DNA from: Albugo candida | Lineage: Eukaryota > Oomycota > Peronosporomycetes > Albuginales > Albuginaceae | Length of the DNA: 36,749 bases | Reading direction: 5' to 3' | NCBI GenBank assembly: GCA_905220665.1 | Contig: CAJNAR010000065.1 | Coordinates: 1 to 36,749, forward strand | Shown here: in pieces, positions 21,410 through 32,756 of the stretch | How positions within the stretch are numbered: position 1 is the first letter of the stretch | Layout: each line of letters opens with the position of its first letter | Position numbers and translations under genes: made by a program | Notes under the pieces: generated by a model | The model's database searches: none | What the model saw: only the letters and a program-made list of their open reading frames with translations | What the model was told of the DNA's origin: nothing

Positions 21410-23207
21410 TTTTTTTTTTTTTTTTTTTTTTTGACATACCTCTCACATTCCTTACCGTACAATTAGCCAAACAGTCCGTATCACGCTGCGAATTTGTATG
21501 GAGTCTCAAAATTTCTTCGTGTTTTTTGCAGACCATTGCAGGAAAAAGCTGGATCCTACTGCAAAAGCTTTGTTTAACACATTGAAGCAATATAGTGTCT
21601 ACCATAGTCCACGTATTCTGTTCGATAGGACCCCAGAATAGACTTGAATATGTTAACTGAATTGATTTCCATCCCTTATGTATTGCATTCAAGTAAGTCT
21701 TTACGCACTCGCCACATGGTTTTTGTGAAGCCGTTTGGTGGGAGACAAGAATACAGGGCTCTCTTTGTCGCTTCGCTTTCGCGAGCGTGGATAGTTCAGG
21801 ATACAAATTTACGTTGATTTTGTATTTGGTTCGGTAGTATTCGCAAAAAGAACGAGGATCGTTTGGAGCGGTGATACTCGAGCCAGAATAGGTTTTTTTG
21901 CACTGCTTTCCAAAATCTGCAGTTACCAAAGTGGATTCGAGGAATATGACTTGTTGTGTGAGAGATGTACTTCTAATGAGTATAACTTTTGTTTTATCAT
22001 CGACGGATCTGATTAAGCAAGTGATAAATGTGAGACGAAATTTTTGATCCGTTTCTATGCGCAGGCAAGATATTTTTGTTTGATCGAGTAATTTTTCTAT
22101 GGCTTGGATTTCTTCGCGTAACTTGACAAGTTTCGCGAGATTACTTGGCTTAAATACCGAATCTACTCCGGTATCTGGCTTCGATAAAAGGTGTCGGAAA
22201 TAGAGATCTGCTTCCGATGAAACAAATCTTTGAAATTGATCAGGTGTCGCCATCGCAATTTTGTTTTCTACACGATTTGCTAAGTTGCCCAGATGACGCA
22301 GTGTCTTTTTATCCTGAGGAAATATGCGATCCAGATTGTTACAAGTTGTAGGAGATAATGAGTTCAGACTAATACAGTACTTCTCTCCGCAGTTATTTTT
22401 TATTCTGCTGGAGGCATCAAAGCTTGGAAACGCAAACACAAATTCGAAGCCGCGTTTTACTGTTGTGAATGAATATGCGCGGACTCCAAGTGATATGCTA
22501 TGAAGTGCCAAACATCTTTCGCATTGAAATGTTCTTGAATAAGAATAGAAGCAACGCTCCACTGGTCGTGAATATTGAAGGGCCGGACGTGGTGCTATTG
22601 AATCTTTGGCTGCTAATACCAGTTGATCATGCAAGATCGTCGGGTTTTCGATTTGATTCCATTCCAACTGGTCATTTCCAGATTTGGCTTTGTTGTTTCT
22701 CCAATGAGACATTGTTTGCATATCATCGAAAAATAAAAAACAAGGAACCTTCCTGTTTGATTGTAGATTTGAGAGCTCTTTTCCCACATTCTTATTAGGC
22801 GACTTGTCCGGTATCGTATCATCCATATGCGTTGAGAAGATAGAGACGGCAAACTCTTGTACAGGGTTATGCCACAAGATCAGTGAGTATGACGGAAACT
22901 TTTCAACCTGAGTTTGCAGCTGACAGAATCTTCCAACGTTGTTGCATTGGAAAAGAAATGACTCGGCGATTGAGTTGCGACTTTTGATGAGATAAATGAG
23001 CGTATCTTCATTGATGGCAACAAGATGGATTCGTTCGACGCCAACTTTTTCTATCAAGCAGCTATGGCAAGCTTTGGTATTTCTGGCGGTGACTGCCAGA
23101 AGTCTACTGTAGGACGCAAGCGACCTCGTCAGTAATACTTCTCTAGCTTCTGTGTGGATAACCATGATCTCAATAACAATCACAAAAAGCGAGCTGCTCC
23201 GAACCAT
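21405..23207 (-). CDS. CCG/CHXC-class secreted effector candidate, paralogue B (600 aa)
   Basis: Start: ATG at 23205-23207, the position homologous to the ATG of paralogue C (an upstream in-frame TTG is not needed). Residues 1-21 form a signal peptide (core LFVIVIEIMVI). CHSCLIEKVG at residues 47-56 (23040-23069) fits both the CHXC and the CX2CX5G signatures known from Albugo secreted proteins. Further family blocks are the conserved EDT-x-x-YLIK-x-R near 67-77, CFYSYSRTFQCERCLALHSI at 219-238, SSEADLYFR at 330-338, FCEYYRTKYKIN at 454-465 and a CGEC pair at 498-501. There is no transmembrane segment after the signal peptide, so export to the host is the natural reading. Enzymatic activity is unknown to me. 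The last residues are K7-I, coded by a 23-base A run; the homologous C-terminal part lies beyond it out of frame. It is the only one of the three paralogues whose signal peptide, motif and body are in one frame. Confidence 0.88.
   Translation of the reverse strand: MVRSSSLFVIVIEIMVIHTEAREVLLTRSLASYSRLLAVTARNTKACHSCLIEKVGVERIHLVAINEDTLIYLIKSRNSIAESFLFQCNNVGRFCQLQTQVEKFPSYSLILWHNPVQEFAVSIFSTHMDDTIPDKSPNKNVGKELSNLQSNRKVPCFLFFDDMQTMSHWRNNKAKSGNDQLEWNQIENPTILHDQLVLAAKDSIAPRPALQYSRPVERCFYSYSRTFQCERCLALHSISLGVRAYSFTTVKRGFEFVFAFPSFDASSRIKNNCGEKYCISLNSLSPTTCNNLDRIFPQDKKTLRHLGNLANRVENKIAMATPDQFQRFVSSEADLYFRHLLSKPDTGVDSVFKPSNLAKLVKLREEIQAIEKLLDQTKISCLRIETDQKFRLTFITCLIRSVDDKTKVILIRSTSLTQQVIFLESTLVTADFGKQCKKTYSGSSITAPNDPRSFCEYYRTKYKINVNLYPELSTLAKAKRQREPCILVSHQTASQKPCGECVKTYLNAIHKGWKSIQLTYSSLFWGPIEQNTWTMVDTILLQCVKQSFCSRIQLFPAMVCKKHEEILRLHTNSQRDTDCLANCTVRNVRGMSKKKKKKKI
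21410..21432 (-). repeat. A23 homopolymer at the 3' end of paralogue B
   Basis: T23 on the plus strand, A23 on the coding strand. With this length the frame ends two codons after the run. Paralogue A has no comparable run at this position and about 16 fewer codons between the flanking homologous blocks. Confidence 0.95.
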
Positions 23208-23330
23208 TGCTTTCCGTTGCCACAAGCAAGAATCGTTTTATCCAATCAAAACAGTTCAACCAATGCCAAGAGAATTGCACAAAGCGCTGCAACATCCGTG
23301 GAGCCGTGTTCGCTAATTCTCGTTGATAAT
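23208..23330 (-). promoter_or_regulatory. 5' flank of paralogue B, similar to that of paralogue C
   Basis: Upstream DNA can be aligned by eye with the C flank (35419-35545). Shared pieces are the sequence next to the ATG, a CAATCAAAA element (TTTTGATTG on the gene strand) and an outer block with AAGCG and AGCCGTG. This suggests that the genes were duplicated together with their promoters. No start site can be placed. Confidence 0.4.
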
Positions 23331-23992
23331 TTCCCAGTCAACAGTGACGCGATCTATATTAATTAAGCCTCAAATATCAGACCCAATGGATATTTGCTAA
23401 ACGGTAAAAAGCATCTTCAATAGCCATCTTTGATTTACGATAAAGATATCGATAACGCAAGATTCGATTCATCGAATCGAGTATGAATGTGTCTAGCACG
23501 CGGAAGTTTAGGTTGAAATTCTGCATGGGACTTGGTGCACTATAAAATATAACTCGGCCATGACCCGAAATTAAATTTGAGAAGTCTTCAGACGAGCGAA
23601 TACATCACATTTACCATTACCATCCATTTATCAATTTAATGGAACAGCATAAATTCCTAATTATATTCGCTTGGAAAGCTTCCTAGCAGAAAAAGTTTAC
23701 TTTACTGCACAATACACTTTATGAAACAATCCAGCGGATGGGTAATATTCACAAACGAGTTGCTTGTTTGCAAGGTCTCAAATAGCCATGTGTACTATAT
23801 GAAATTCCAGTAAACAATAGCAGATACCGGAATCTAACCTTCAGATGAATTCAGAATAGCTTTTTGGTATACTGTAGTGCTCCAATCGCGCGTATTGAAA
23901 CTAGAGATCTTTTCTGCAAGCAGGAAATTCGGGTCATAACCGGTTAACCTAGGAAGTGAAGTGCCCTCGACTTGATCTACAGTGCCACAGTG
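23331..23992. other. Intergenic stretch, nothing recognised
   Basis: Short frames only. No repeat or RNA gene seen. Confidence 0.5.
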
Positions 23993-24415
23993 TCAGCGAT
24001 ATAGCGATGTAAATAAGGTTATGACATGTACAGATCTTTCTTCCATTCGAAAATGGTAATGCAGTATGCGCGTTGCCTCTGGAACTAAAAAACATTGTGA
24101 CGACAGGTATATGAAGCTTGGAGACCATGAGCAGAAGATGTGTATGTTAAACATCGCAACAATTCTCAAACCATGTCTTGCATACCATTGGGGTATTTTG
24201 GTAGGATGACAATGAGTTACGCGCTTATGCGGCACACTTCGTTTGAATTGAGATGTCTCATGAGAGATAGAAACGCAAGAAAGCGGTTTAATTATATTCT
24301 CGGAAAGTCTCACGCATGCGTGGTTAGCGTAAATTAGCGTTATGAAGACAAACGTAAGAAAAGCTAATGTACGATAAACTTTCAAATCCAAAAAATAATT
24401 TTGAGGACCTAACAA
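23993..24415 (-). pseudogene. Secreted-protein-like frame lacking an ATG
   Basis: A minus-strand frame of about 140 codons. Its beginning LDLKVYRTLAFLTFVFITLI followed by YANHA-C is a very good signal peptide, then a moderately Cys/His-containing segment. There is no ATG at the head: the codon where one would be expected (before DLKVYR) is TTG, and going further upstream the frame meets TAG without an ATG. It may be a small secreted protein that lost its start, or an exon. No family recognised. The last 40 codons look less protein-like and may be beyond a lost splice site. Confidence 0.35.
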
Positions 24416-25254
24416 GCTGATGGATTTAGAGCCAAAACGTTCCTTTGCATGGTCGACGGAGTACTATGGCTGGATAATATTATTTCTGAATGATAAATGA
24501 TTACCAGCAAAAATCGAGTTGTCGAAATCTCCTGCTTAGTGTAGCTTGTATGTGCAACGATGCCAAATTATGCGACTTTTGCGTATCTTGTAATTTGAAG
24601 ATCTCAAACTTCAAAAATGCTGAAACTTGAAAAAAAATACAAGTTGAATCTCTGAAGTACGGTGAGGATCATCTAAAAGAGACCAATTGGTCATACTCAA
24701 GTTTTTAATTTTGTCATGGTTATATCATATGACAGTATAGACGCAGTACAACTATTAAAGATGAGAACACGTTCTTTCTTCTTACCCAGTACTCGAATCA
24801 AAATCAGCAGGAGTATCAAAATCTTTCGACATGAAGCCTCAGGTTGAACAATACACAAAATCCCCTCTTCTGTAAGGTTTAATTTCTCATTTTCCTCACA
24901 CGGTTCCCTTTAATATGAAATTCTCATAAAAGGCACACCAACTTGATTATCTGTATTCAATATTAATGACTGACTTGCATCGTACATATTATATCCACCA
25001 TTTGGCGCGCGTTTGTGTCTTTCCAATGAGGGAGGACAAATTTAACGCTTGGGTGCATTTAGCACGCTCACATGAATGATTTTGTTCGTGTGAGGAATTT
25101 CATACAGAGTACACATATCATGAATTTGTTGTATAGACAAATGAAAAGTTCAAGCCTCAGTTCTACCAAGCGCAACGACTAGGTGCCAACCCAGATCAGT
25201 CGATTAGCAAGAGGATATCTTGATGGAGGTTATTGATCGACCCGGCAGTGGGGG
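24416..25254. other. Intergenic stretch, nothing recognised
   Basis: AT-rich, no frame above 60 codons, no repeat or RNA gene seen. Confidence 0.5.
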
Positions 25255-25418
25255 CAGCGGTTTGAGCCTAACAAAGCAAAAAGCTTGGAAAATATCTGCC
25301 TCCCTAGGTTGAAGCCAGACTCAAGTGATATTCACACGGTCAGGGGCTCATGGTAGTATAAGGAAGGTAAATAGAGGACCAGATACACAGGGGTGATGAA
25401 ATCCTTGACAACGAGGCG
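25255..25418 (+). repeat. Dispersed repeat, copy 2; possible SINE body
   Basis: Same orientation and order as 6299-6460, about 80 percent identical by eye, starting at GCAGCGGTTTGAG. The tRNA-like head of copy 1 is not preserved here. Confidence 0.65.
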
Positions 25419-26445
25419 AAACGACAAATCCGGCAAGCCACATATAGTCCGCTGACTTTCACGCGGTCAAACACACAAGAAAAGACTAGTGGAACATTTT
25501 TTCTCCATACTGTGAGGATGATTTACCGCTATAAATCGCTAGCGTGATAAAGTAAGGCTGTTCTCAAAGCGCTTGCACGGGACCGGCAATTTTATTTTCG
25601 ATAGTATAGACACTGAATTTTAGCAATGAGTCAGCTGTAGTTCAATGGACTACGAGATACCGAACGCTTTCTATCTAGATGAAATAGCAACTATGTTCCC
25701 TACAGAAGGGATTTAAAATAGAAGATGGTTGTTAAAAGAAAACCTCGAAACCACATTCTGGCTTTTACTGTATGATGTAAATAGGACGAAAAAACATTTA
25801 AGATACCGTTCCCCATCGTGTGCTTTTTTCGGATACCGCACAACTCGTCAGGACGCTCTTTTTCACAGTACAAGGTGACGTTTCGAACATCTGTCAATGC
25901 TCTAGTATAGCAAGCGGACGAAAAGATGCATTTTTTGTCCCGGTTCCTCTTTTTTATCAACAATATTTGATAGGATCTATTCGCCACGCGACTGCTATAA
26001 TGAAGATACAAATGATTACTACAAATACGATAGATTTTTTTGAAAGACATTCGAAGAAAAGAAAACAAACCACCTTCTCAATATTGATCCATCTTTCCTA
26101 TACAGCGAGACGAGTCAGCAAATTTGTGGGAAATATATTAGCGTGCTGATAGCGACACAATAGAAGCTTCATGATGGCAGCCCAAACGTTTTTAGAGCCT
26201 AATCGAGCTTACATGTGATCATGCTGATGGCAATCAGCTGCTCCGCTAAGTTACTATCCTTCAAAATAGTGACATTCTAGAAGTCTCTCGTTCCTTCATT
26301 CTAAATGTGTAAAGATGGGCGGTCTCTTTGATGTGTAACGCTATGATGGTATTTTATCAGTTCAGAGCTCCATCTTCCATAAAAAGCTTCGCTATATTGT
26401 CATTTAACTCAGATTTTCTCCTCTCAATGATGAAATTTTATCGAA
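25419..26445. other. Intergenic stretch with competing frames, nothing convincing
   Basis: At 25700-26068 (minus, 122 codons) and 25820-26149 (plus, 109 codons) two long frames overlap on opposite strands. Neither has a signal peptide or recognised motif, so no gene is called. Confidence 0.4.
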
Positions 26446-26468
26446 GGTGCTTCCTAATAGGAAGCACC
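26446..26468. repeat. Perfect 9-bp hairpin with 5-nt loop
   Basis: GGTGCTTCC, loop TAATA, GGAAGCACC, followed by CTTTT. It extends by two more A-T pairs if one C bulges. It is outside any recognised gene; it could be part of a small structured RNA or a transposon end. Confidence 0.6.
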
Positions 26469-29035
26469 CTTTTGACGGCCCAGAGTGAACTTAGACATCA
26501 AACATAATATTTAAATATATGCGTTTAGTACTATTTTATTGGAAGCCTACTGATTGAACAGCGTACGAGATGACAAGGTCCATTCAACAAATGCTGATTA
26601 TTCCATGCATTATCAAGAAAAAAAAGGATCGCGTTACTAGCTTCATCAAACCGGATTTCAACTTTTCATATCATCATCGTACCATCTCCAACACTTCCCT
26701 TATCTCGTTCGTTAGAAGTGTTAAGCGGCATACTTCGTTTACTATCATAAATATTCCACCCTCTAATCTGATAAATGGTATAGATGATTGTCTGTACCTT
26801 CTCTTCTCGTATGTTTCTCCCAAGTTGTAAAGTATAAAATGGCACGCCCGATGTTGATTGTTTTTGATTTCTCTACCAAAAGATTGTATATTTTGTTTAA
26901 GCTGGAAGTAGTGATAGAGGCTGAGGAGTGTACTCTTTGTCTTGTTTGTTGTCTCTTGTTGATTTGCATAAGAGTTAGATGGATAATTGAAAGCTAAATG
27001 TATTGGGTCTTATGCCCTATTTGACTATGTACCCGTATAACAAATCCCTCGTAGGTGATACAAATCATTCCTGCTATTCCAATGGTCGCGACTTTCTATC
27101 GTTAGTCATGTCTTTTCACCTCAATTCACACGCCCTTCCACATTGGCAGTCATGCTCCTCCAATATCTCTTTTAAAAATCATTACCCTTAAGCTATCACT
27201 CGGATTTGTGATCCATTCTGCTTCGCTTTCCAAAAAAAACATTCTGGAGGTATCTACATTCGATCATAGTGGTAAACATCAGTCGTGGCTGAATGCTAGT
27301 GTATACACTACCTACCCACGGTGGATCACATTAAAGTATAAACAGCACCATTCTTACATCATTGGTCAACTGATAGCTTCTCGGTTTAGGTACATACAGG
27401 TAAAAAAAACTGGCTCCGATTGATTTATGAAATTAAAGGAGTGACCTACGGCAAGGTATTGATCTCGAGTCGTTCAATCGAAGGATCGAGATCATAAAAT
27501 GTTCTTGACCTTGTTGCGTTAAGATCACATCCGTTTTTAGTCTTTCCCCTTGTTATCTGGATGCAATGCGAAGAAATCCTACGTTTTAGCACCCGTCTTA
27601 GCTTTTCTGGATGAAGATTACACTTCGAACGGAGATTAAATAATAAATATAAGCGAACATCCTTTGCTGAATAATTGGCACGACAAATACTTACTTTGTA
27701 TTCTAAAAATTATTCTCAGTCAAGACATTCATTTCATCATAGCACTCAGAGTATTCTTTTCCTCTTGAAGAAAATTGGGCCAAGGTGGAAAGATGCAATA
27801 CCGGGCACGCTTTTTTGTCACATCAGCTGCGTGTAGCATCTGCGTTTATAACTTCGCGTTCTTATAGAATCGTTTTGTGTAAATCGGCACCTTTTATGTA
27901 AGCTCTCGTACAAGAAACCGAGTAATAATCATAGAAGCGAATTTCAAATTAAAGCTCTTGCGCTCTTTCTATATCTCACACTTATGTAATTAGCTGGGCA
28001 TAAATGGATCAATTGGATCGTGATCAGAACATTAGAACGTATATTCAATCATGCATTTTCTCATTAGTTTTCGTAAAACTACCAGTACCAAATGATTCCA
28101 AGTATTCGATTAGTCTTAGTAAGAACACAGTAGACGCATTATATCTGATTCATTTCGCTCTCTTCTTTGTAAAAGCATATCTTTGAGCTGTGACGTTCGA
28201 ACTACCGCTGAATTTCGTAGAATCACTATTCTAAACCATCGAATCGCAGATACGAAATGCAAGCAATTTTTGTAAAAGGCAACAAGCGCACGTGGCAGCT
28301 TTCTACGCTTCGGTTTTTACGAAATGAAAACGATATACCCTGACTATAGTTTTTGCGTGTTTATCTTAAATCTAAAAAGGGTTCAGACTCGTTTTCTATT
28401 GCGCAGTATGTCATCTGGTCAAGCACAACAGTTCATATGTGGGTGATAGTGAAAATGCTTCACTGTTCCGGCATTGAATTCTAGTCAACAGTGCAGACGG
28501 TTTTATAACAATTCCCCTTGCCCATGTACGACGAAATCGGCTAGGATAGAAACACATCGATCTCTATTCAGCACGTAATTCACATCCACACATTGAGAGA
28601 AAGCTTTGTAGCAACCCTCCACAATCAATTATCTTTTACCCCTGTCTATAAGAACGATGTGCTCGCATAATATATTATTACCTACCGTTGCGGTAACATA
28701 CTCATTTGACATTGAATCATCGGGAATACGAAATGTTACATTCCGTCGGATAGTAATGATTCATCTTGATTGATATTTTTTGCAGTATGCAGCGAAGATA
28801 ATTGATTCTTAATACCCATGTGACGTTCTCCTACAACCCCGACACAAGTTGCGTGTTGATTATAATGCTGTCACTTTTAGGTAAAAATTCTAAGATTTGA
28901 CAAAGTGATATGCCGCAACGATACGTAAATTTGACTCCAAGGCAGAGATAAAAGGTTACCACAAAAGTGTATCACGAGTATCATAAGACAAATAATGTAT
29001 ACTACAAGATCAAAAACCAAGAAGAGAAGGGATTA
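26469..29035. other. Intergenic stretch, nothing convincing
   Basis: Plus-strand frames of 60-87 codons at 26570-26830, 26788-26997, 27003-27191, 27208-27423 and 28004-28186 lie in different phases without recognised motifs. Their density suggests either chance in AT-rich DNA or a very old gene relic. Confidence 0.35.
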
Positions 29036-29078
29036 TAAAAAATATACCAAGCCCGTATACTATACGTACGGATATACA
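29036..29078. repeat. Short dispersed repeat with a palindromic core, copy 1
   Basis: About 40 bp recurring at 30507-30548 with five or six mismatches. Both contain GTATACTATACGTA and GGATAT-CACA. The core CGTATACTATACG in this copy is a near-perfect 13-bp palindrome. Confidence 0.6.
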
Positions 29079-30234
29079 CATTGCACACTTTCAATATCAG
29101 CAATGGAAAGCGACGACACAAATTAGCAGCAGCTTCTTTCGATAACATGAGTCATGCCAAAAAAAGGGATACAATTTAAGCAGTAATGAGTACAACCGAG
29201 AATGTGACCGTCCGTTTTGTGTAGTATCAAGTGAAAAGCGTTATAAAGCAGTGTGCACACAACATGACTGTTTCTTTGTTGTGCAGTTTTCCTTTTCGCA
29301 GACAATCAGCCCCCCAACAAAGTTTTCTTTGCACTCCTGTCAAGTATTCTAATCGCTAAAGGCGTCTCCTAGAAACACAACAAACTGCTTTAAGCCTATT
29401 AGTCAGAGATATGGCCATAATATCCGGTAGGAAAGTGACTCTGGTGATGATACAAACCAAGCGAATTCCACCACATATATGCACTGTGCTCACGACCTCC
29501 AAATGTTGGAGCGTGGGGTGTAATGAAGTGTTATTAAGCAATACAGCCTCATTCTATCTTACATAGCTGGACTAACCATTCGAGGCCAGGAAGCGAAGCT
29601 TGATATTGTAAATGAGGAATTCATACGGTTAAGTATCATTCTCTAGGAAGGATTATAGGCATATAAGCCATACTCTGAGCGTGGGATATTCGTGGGCGAC
29701 ACATTTGTAAAGCCATCAATCGGTGGGATACTCCCTGTTGCGTGCTTTAGAAATGGCAACAACGAGATCCAAATTATCGGACCTGGTCTTGTGTCGGTAA
29801 AGAATAAAGACAACTGGAGCTGGTTTTTTAAGCTCTACTCTCTCACCTCAAGCCATCTCCAGCATTCGTGATATCGGATAGGGACAAGCGGTTTATCTAA
29901 GCTATGCATACATCGGCACCCGACGCACCACATTTTTTCTTCTTCCGATATTTTATTGAAAATTAAAAAAATAAACACAAGTAAAATTTGTTGAAGAATT
30001 TGGAGTGGATATTGCCTCGTTCACGAACAACAGAAGAGTAAGAAAAGGCAAAAGCGAATATCACAAGTTCGAACAGCAGTGTGCTGTTGTAGTTTTAGAA
30101 GGTTGAGTGTAAAGCTTAGTCAAAAGGTTACTCATCATGTCCAAAATACAACACTTTGACATCAGAAAACGTGGAGTCGGTAAGCAGAGTGTTGAAGGGA
30201 ACTCGGAGCCTTCCTATCATCGACTGATTGATGG
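29079..30234. other. Intergenic stretch, nothing recognised
   Basis: Only short frames. No LTR matching the 3' side of the copia element was found here. Confidence 0.4.
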
Positions 30235-30302
30235 GGATCGAACGTTACGTGGCGTGGAGACGAACGAGATGCGGAATGTGCAACCAATTTGGCCATAATC
30301 GC
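30235..30302 (-). ncRNA. tRNA-like A and B boxes, possible SINE head or tRNA pseudogene
   Basis: On the minus strand TGGCCAAATTGG (30284-30295) matches a polymerase III A box, and GTTCGATCC (30235-30243) matches a B box 40 nt further on. The T stem and acceptor stem do not pair, so it is not a working tRNA gene. A degenerate tRNA or the head of a tRNA-derived SINE are both possible. Confidence 0.3.
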
Positions 30303-30506
30303 AGGACTTGTTAAATAAGGGATGCGTAATTGTAAGCTTCATTATCGTTACTTCATAGTGCACTTTTGATCAGACGTTTTTCATCCAATAATGGATACTC
30401 CTCGTTATAATCGTAGACATGTGTATATCAGTGCGTAAAGTACACATACTTGATTTCTTTTCAAGAATATGGGAAATATATATCAATTCGATGATAAATA
30501 AAAAAA

Positions 30507-30548
30507 AATACCAAGGCTGTATACTATACGTATGGATATCCACATGCG
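30507..30548. repeat. Short dispersed repeat with a palindromic core, copy 2
   Basis: Second copy of the 29036-29078 element, lying immediately before the copia coding remains. It could be a piece of the element's lost 5' LTR or leader. Confidence 0.55.
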
Positions 30549-30598
30549 GAGGATTATAACGAGGAAAACCCAGTCTGGATTAAAGCTGGAAAGCAGTT

Positions 30599-31170
30599 TC
30601 ACAGCAAGATGGACATCTGGTACGACGATAAACCCCAATTTTGGTACTTAATGGACCGACTGAACACCAAGTTCGGTCCGCGGATTTCGAAGTCACAAGC
30701 GTTCAAACTTTGCGCATCGAAGAAATAGAAGACTGTTCGTGGACTGATCACATGCTGTACCTGATAACGTTGACTGATGCTGTCGGCGGTGCTCACGACC
30801 AAATTCTCGAAAAATATTTGCCAAGTTTGCCAGCTCGAGTGATTTTCAGGGCGTGCTATTGGCACGACTAAAGTATCAGCGTGAAGATTACGTACGACAT
30901 GCAGAAGAACTGGTTTATTTTAGGCAACAGAATGATCCAAGCATTCGACTGGGAAGCAAGCCGACGTTGGCCACTGTGGAAGGATTTACGGGTTGGGTGA
31001 CCTAAGATCAATGAAGATCGCCAACTTGGAAAGCCGGGTACCTGTTTCAAGTGCAGCAAAGAAGGTCACTTCAAACGCGAATGCAAACAAGAAGTTAAGA
31101 AGGAATTTGCGCTGAACGTTGCGCAACAATGTCGATGCCACCTGCCAATGGATTCGGGATAGTGCTTCTA
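30599..31170 (+). pseudogene. Copia gag and start of protease, broken
   Basis: Frames in several phases give gag-like text (LKYQREDYVRHAEELVYFRQ) and a clean CCHC zinc knuckle, CFKCSKEGHFKREC, at 31043-31084, the nucleic-acid binding element of the capsid protein. Shortly after, WIRDSASSR replaces the aspartic protease W-x-x-DSGAS, losing the active-site Gly. In-frame stops lie on both sides. Confidence 0.75.
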
Positions 31171-31785
31171 GTCGTCTCCTGGTGACGACGCCATCACTAC
31201 TTTACGATATGGAGGAGTGTATGAGGAGTGCCTACTTCCAGATAAAGAAATTTAAAAATGTAGCTCAAAGAAAATGGCGATTTTGTGGTACGCTTCGATG
31301 GAGAGCTTCGTCGCATCAAGCTACGCGATGTCTATCACTCGGCAATCTTCCATGAAACATACTGTCTTATGGAAAAAGCGAAGAAATAGGGTATGACTTT
31401 CGCTTTGATGGGATTGCACGTGCAGTGGTTCGACGAAAGGAAGTGTTCAAGATTTTCGATGTTGAAAAGGAAAAAAATAACGTACTGGTGGTGTGTGTCG
31501 TCATCGACGATGTCGTTGGAATTGATGCCAAGAAAATTGAAGAGTGCGTGGGTGCAGCACTGATTGAAGCCGCCAGTTTGACGATATCAGATTCTCAACA
31601 AGGCAGTCTACTAGACTTCCACTTGTGATTTGGTCACCTGGCGTATGACACTATCGATAAGGTGGCGAAGACCCGTCAAATGGGATACTTCTCACGGATA
31701 AGATAGGGCCATTTTGATTAACGTGTGCTTAGGGCTAGCAGACCTACACCCATGAATCTTTTCAAAACACAGGAATGAATGCTCC

Positions 31786-32540
31786 TATCGAGTGGCTGGC
31801 GTTATCTGTAGCGATATCAAAGAACTAATAGTGCCGATCAACAGGTGTGGAATCGAGTACTTGATCAATTTCGTTGATCACAAGAGCAACTACTGCCGTG
31901 TGTTCCTGGCAAAAGCGGATGATAAGGCGACCAAGGCGTTCGAATCTTTCCTTGTTTTCTTTGAGAAGCAATTCAATTGTAAGTTCCACTGCCTTCGTAC
32001 TGATGGTGGAGGTGAGTAGAAGTTCGTCTATCCATTTTGCAAGAAAAGCGGTGTGAAACGTCAGGTATCGGAAGCGGCAACCAAGCTTCAAACGGAAAGG
32101 CAGAGCGTGTGCACCAAACTGTGAGGAATATGGTTCGCTCCATGATATTTGGGTCAGGGCTGCCTTTGCTCTTGTGGGGAGACGCTGCAGAATACGTGTC
32201 TTATATACTCAACCGCAGCCCCAAGCGAGGAAATGCGGGTTGTGCTTCGCTGCTTCAAGAACTGACTGGAGTCAGATCAACTCTGACAGATATCGTTATT
32301 TTTGGATCACCATGCACCGAGATTCGGACACCGAACCATAAGACCCTTGACCGGTGTGGGGAAGCAGGAGTCATAATTGGCAAGAGCGACGAAAATAAAG
32401 AGTATCGGGTGCTGTTCACGAAAGACCGCGTGGTTCGTGCGACGCAGCATGTCAAGAATATCAAGTCCGTTAGGGATGATGCGAATGCAAAACGCGTCAT
32501 TAGATTGACGAACATGATGAGGTGGTTGCTAGTAAGATGA
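31786..32540 (+). pseudogene. Copia integrase, broken
   Basis: 31792-32019 holds YLINFVDHKSNYCRVFLAKA and the second catalytic Asp in LRTDGGGE, followed at once by TAG. A shifted frame (32037-32540) continues with GKAERVHQTVRNMVRSM, containing the catalytic Glu, then LPLLLWGDAAEYVSYILNRS, a hallmark of copia integrases. An intact enzyme inserts the cDNA into host DNA. Confidence 0.85.
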
Positions 32541-32756
32541 AGACCGCTGATCCCATCGACATTGTCGTCGATTCAGCAAATGAGACGTGTACGTCTAAAG
32601 ACACACTACCAGAGTCAGATGGTAATGTTGGACATCGTGAGGAGCCACGAGTGGCATCAGGGAAGGTCAAGAAGCGCGGCAATCGCGGTAGACTGAAATT
32701 TTAAACGACTGAGGCTTTAGCGACCAAGCCAACAATGACCATGAAAACGCAATTTA

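Noticed and set aside
22469..22798. 109-codon plus-strand frame inside paralogue B
   Set aside because: It is fully antisense to the conserved effector frame, which has family support from A and C.
25700..26149. Two long overlapping frames on opposite strands (122 and 109 codons)
   Set aside because: No signal peptide, motif or start context favours either; typical of chance frames in AT-rich DNA.
26570..27423. Run of plus-strand frames of 60-87 codons
   Set aside because: They lie in different phases with no recognised motif, and no splice sites that would join them were evident.
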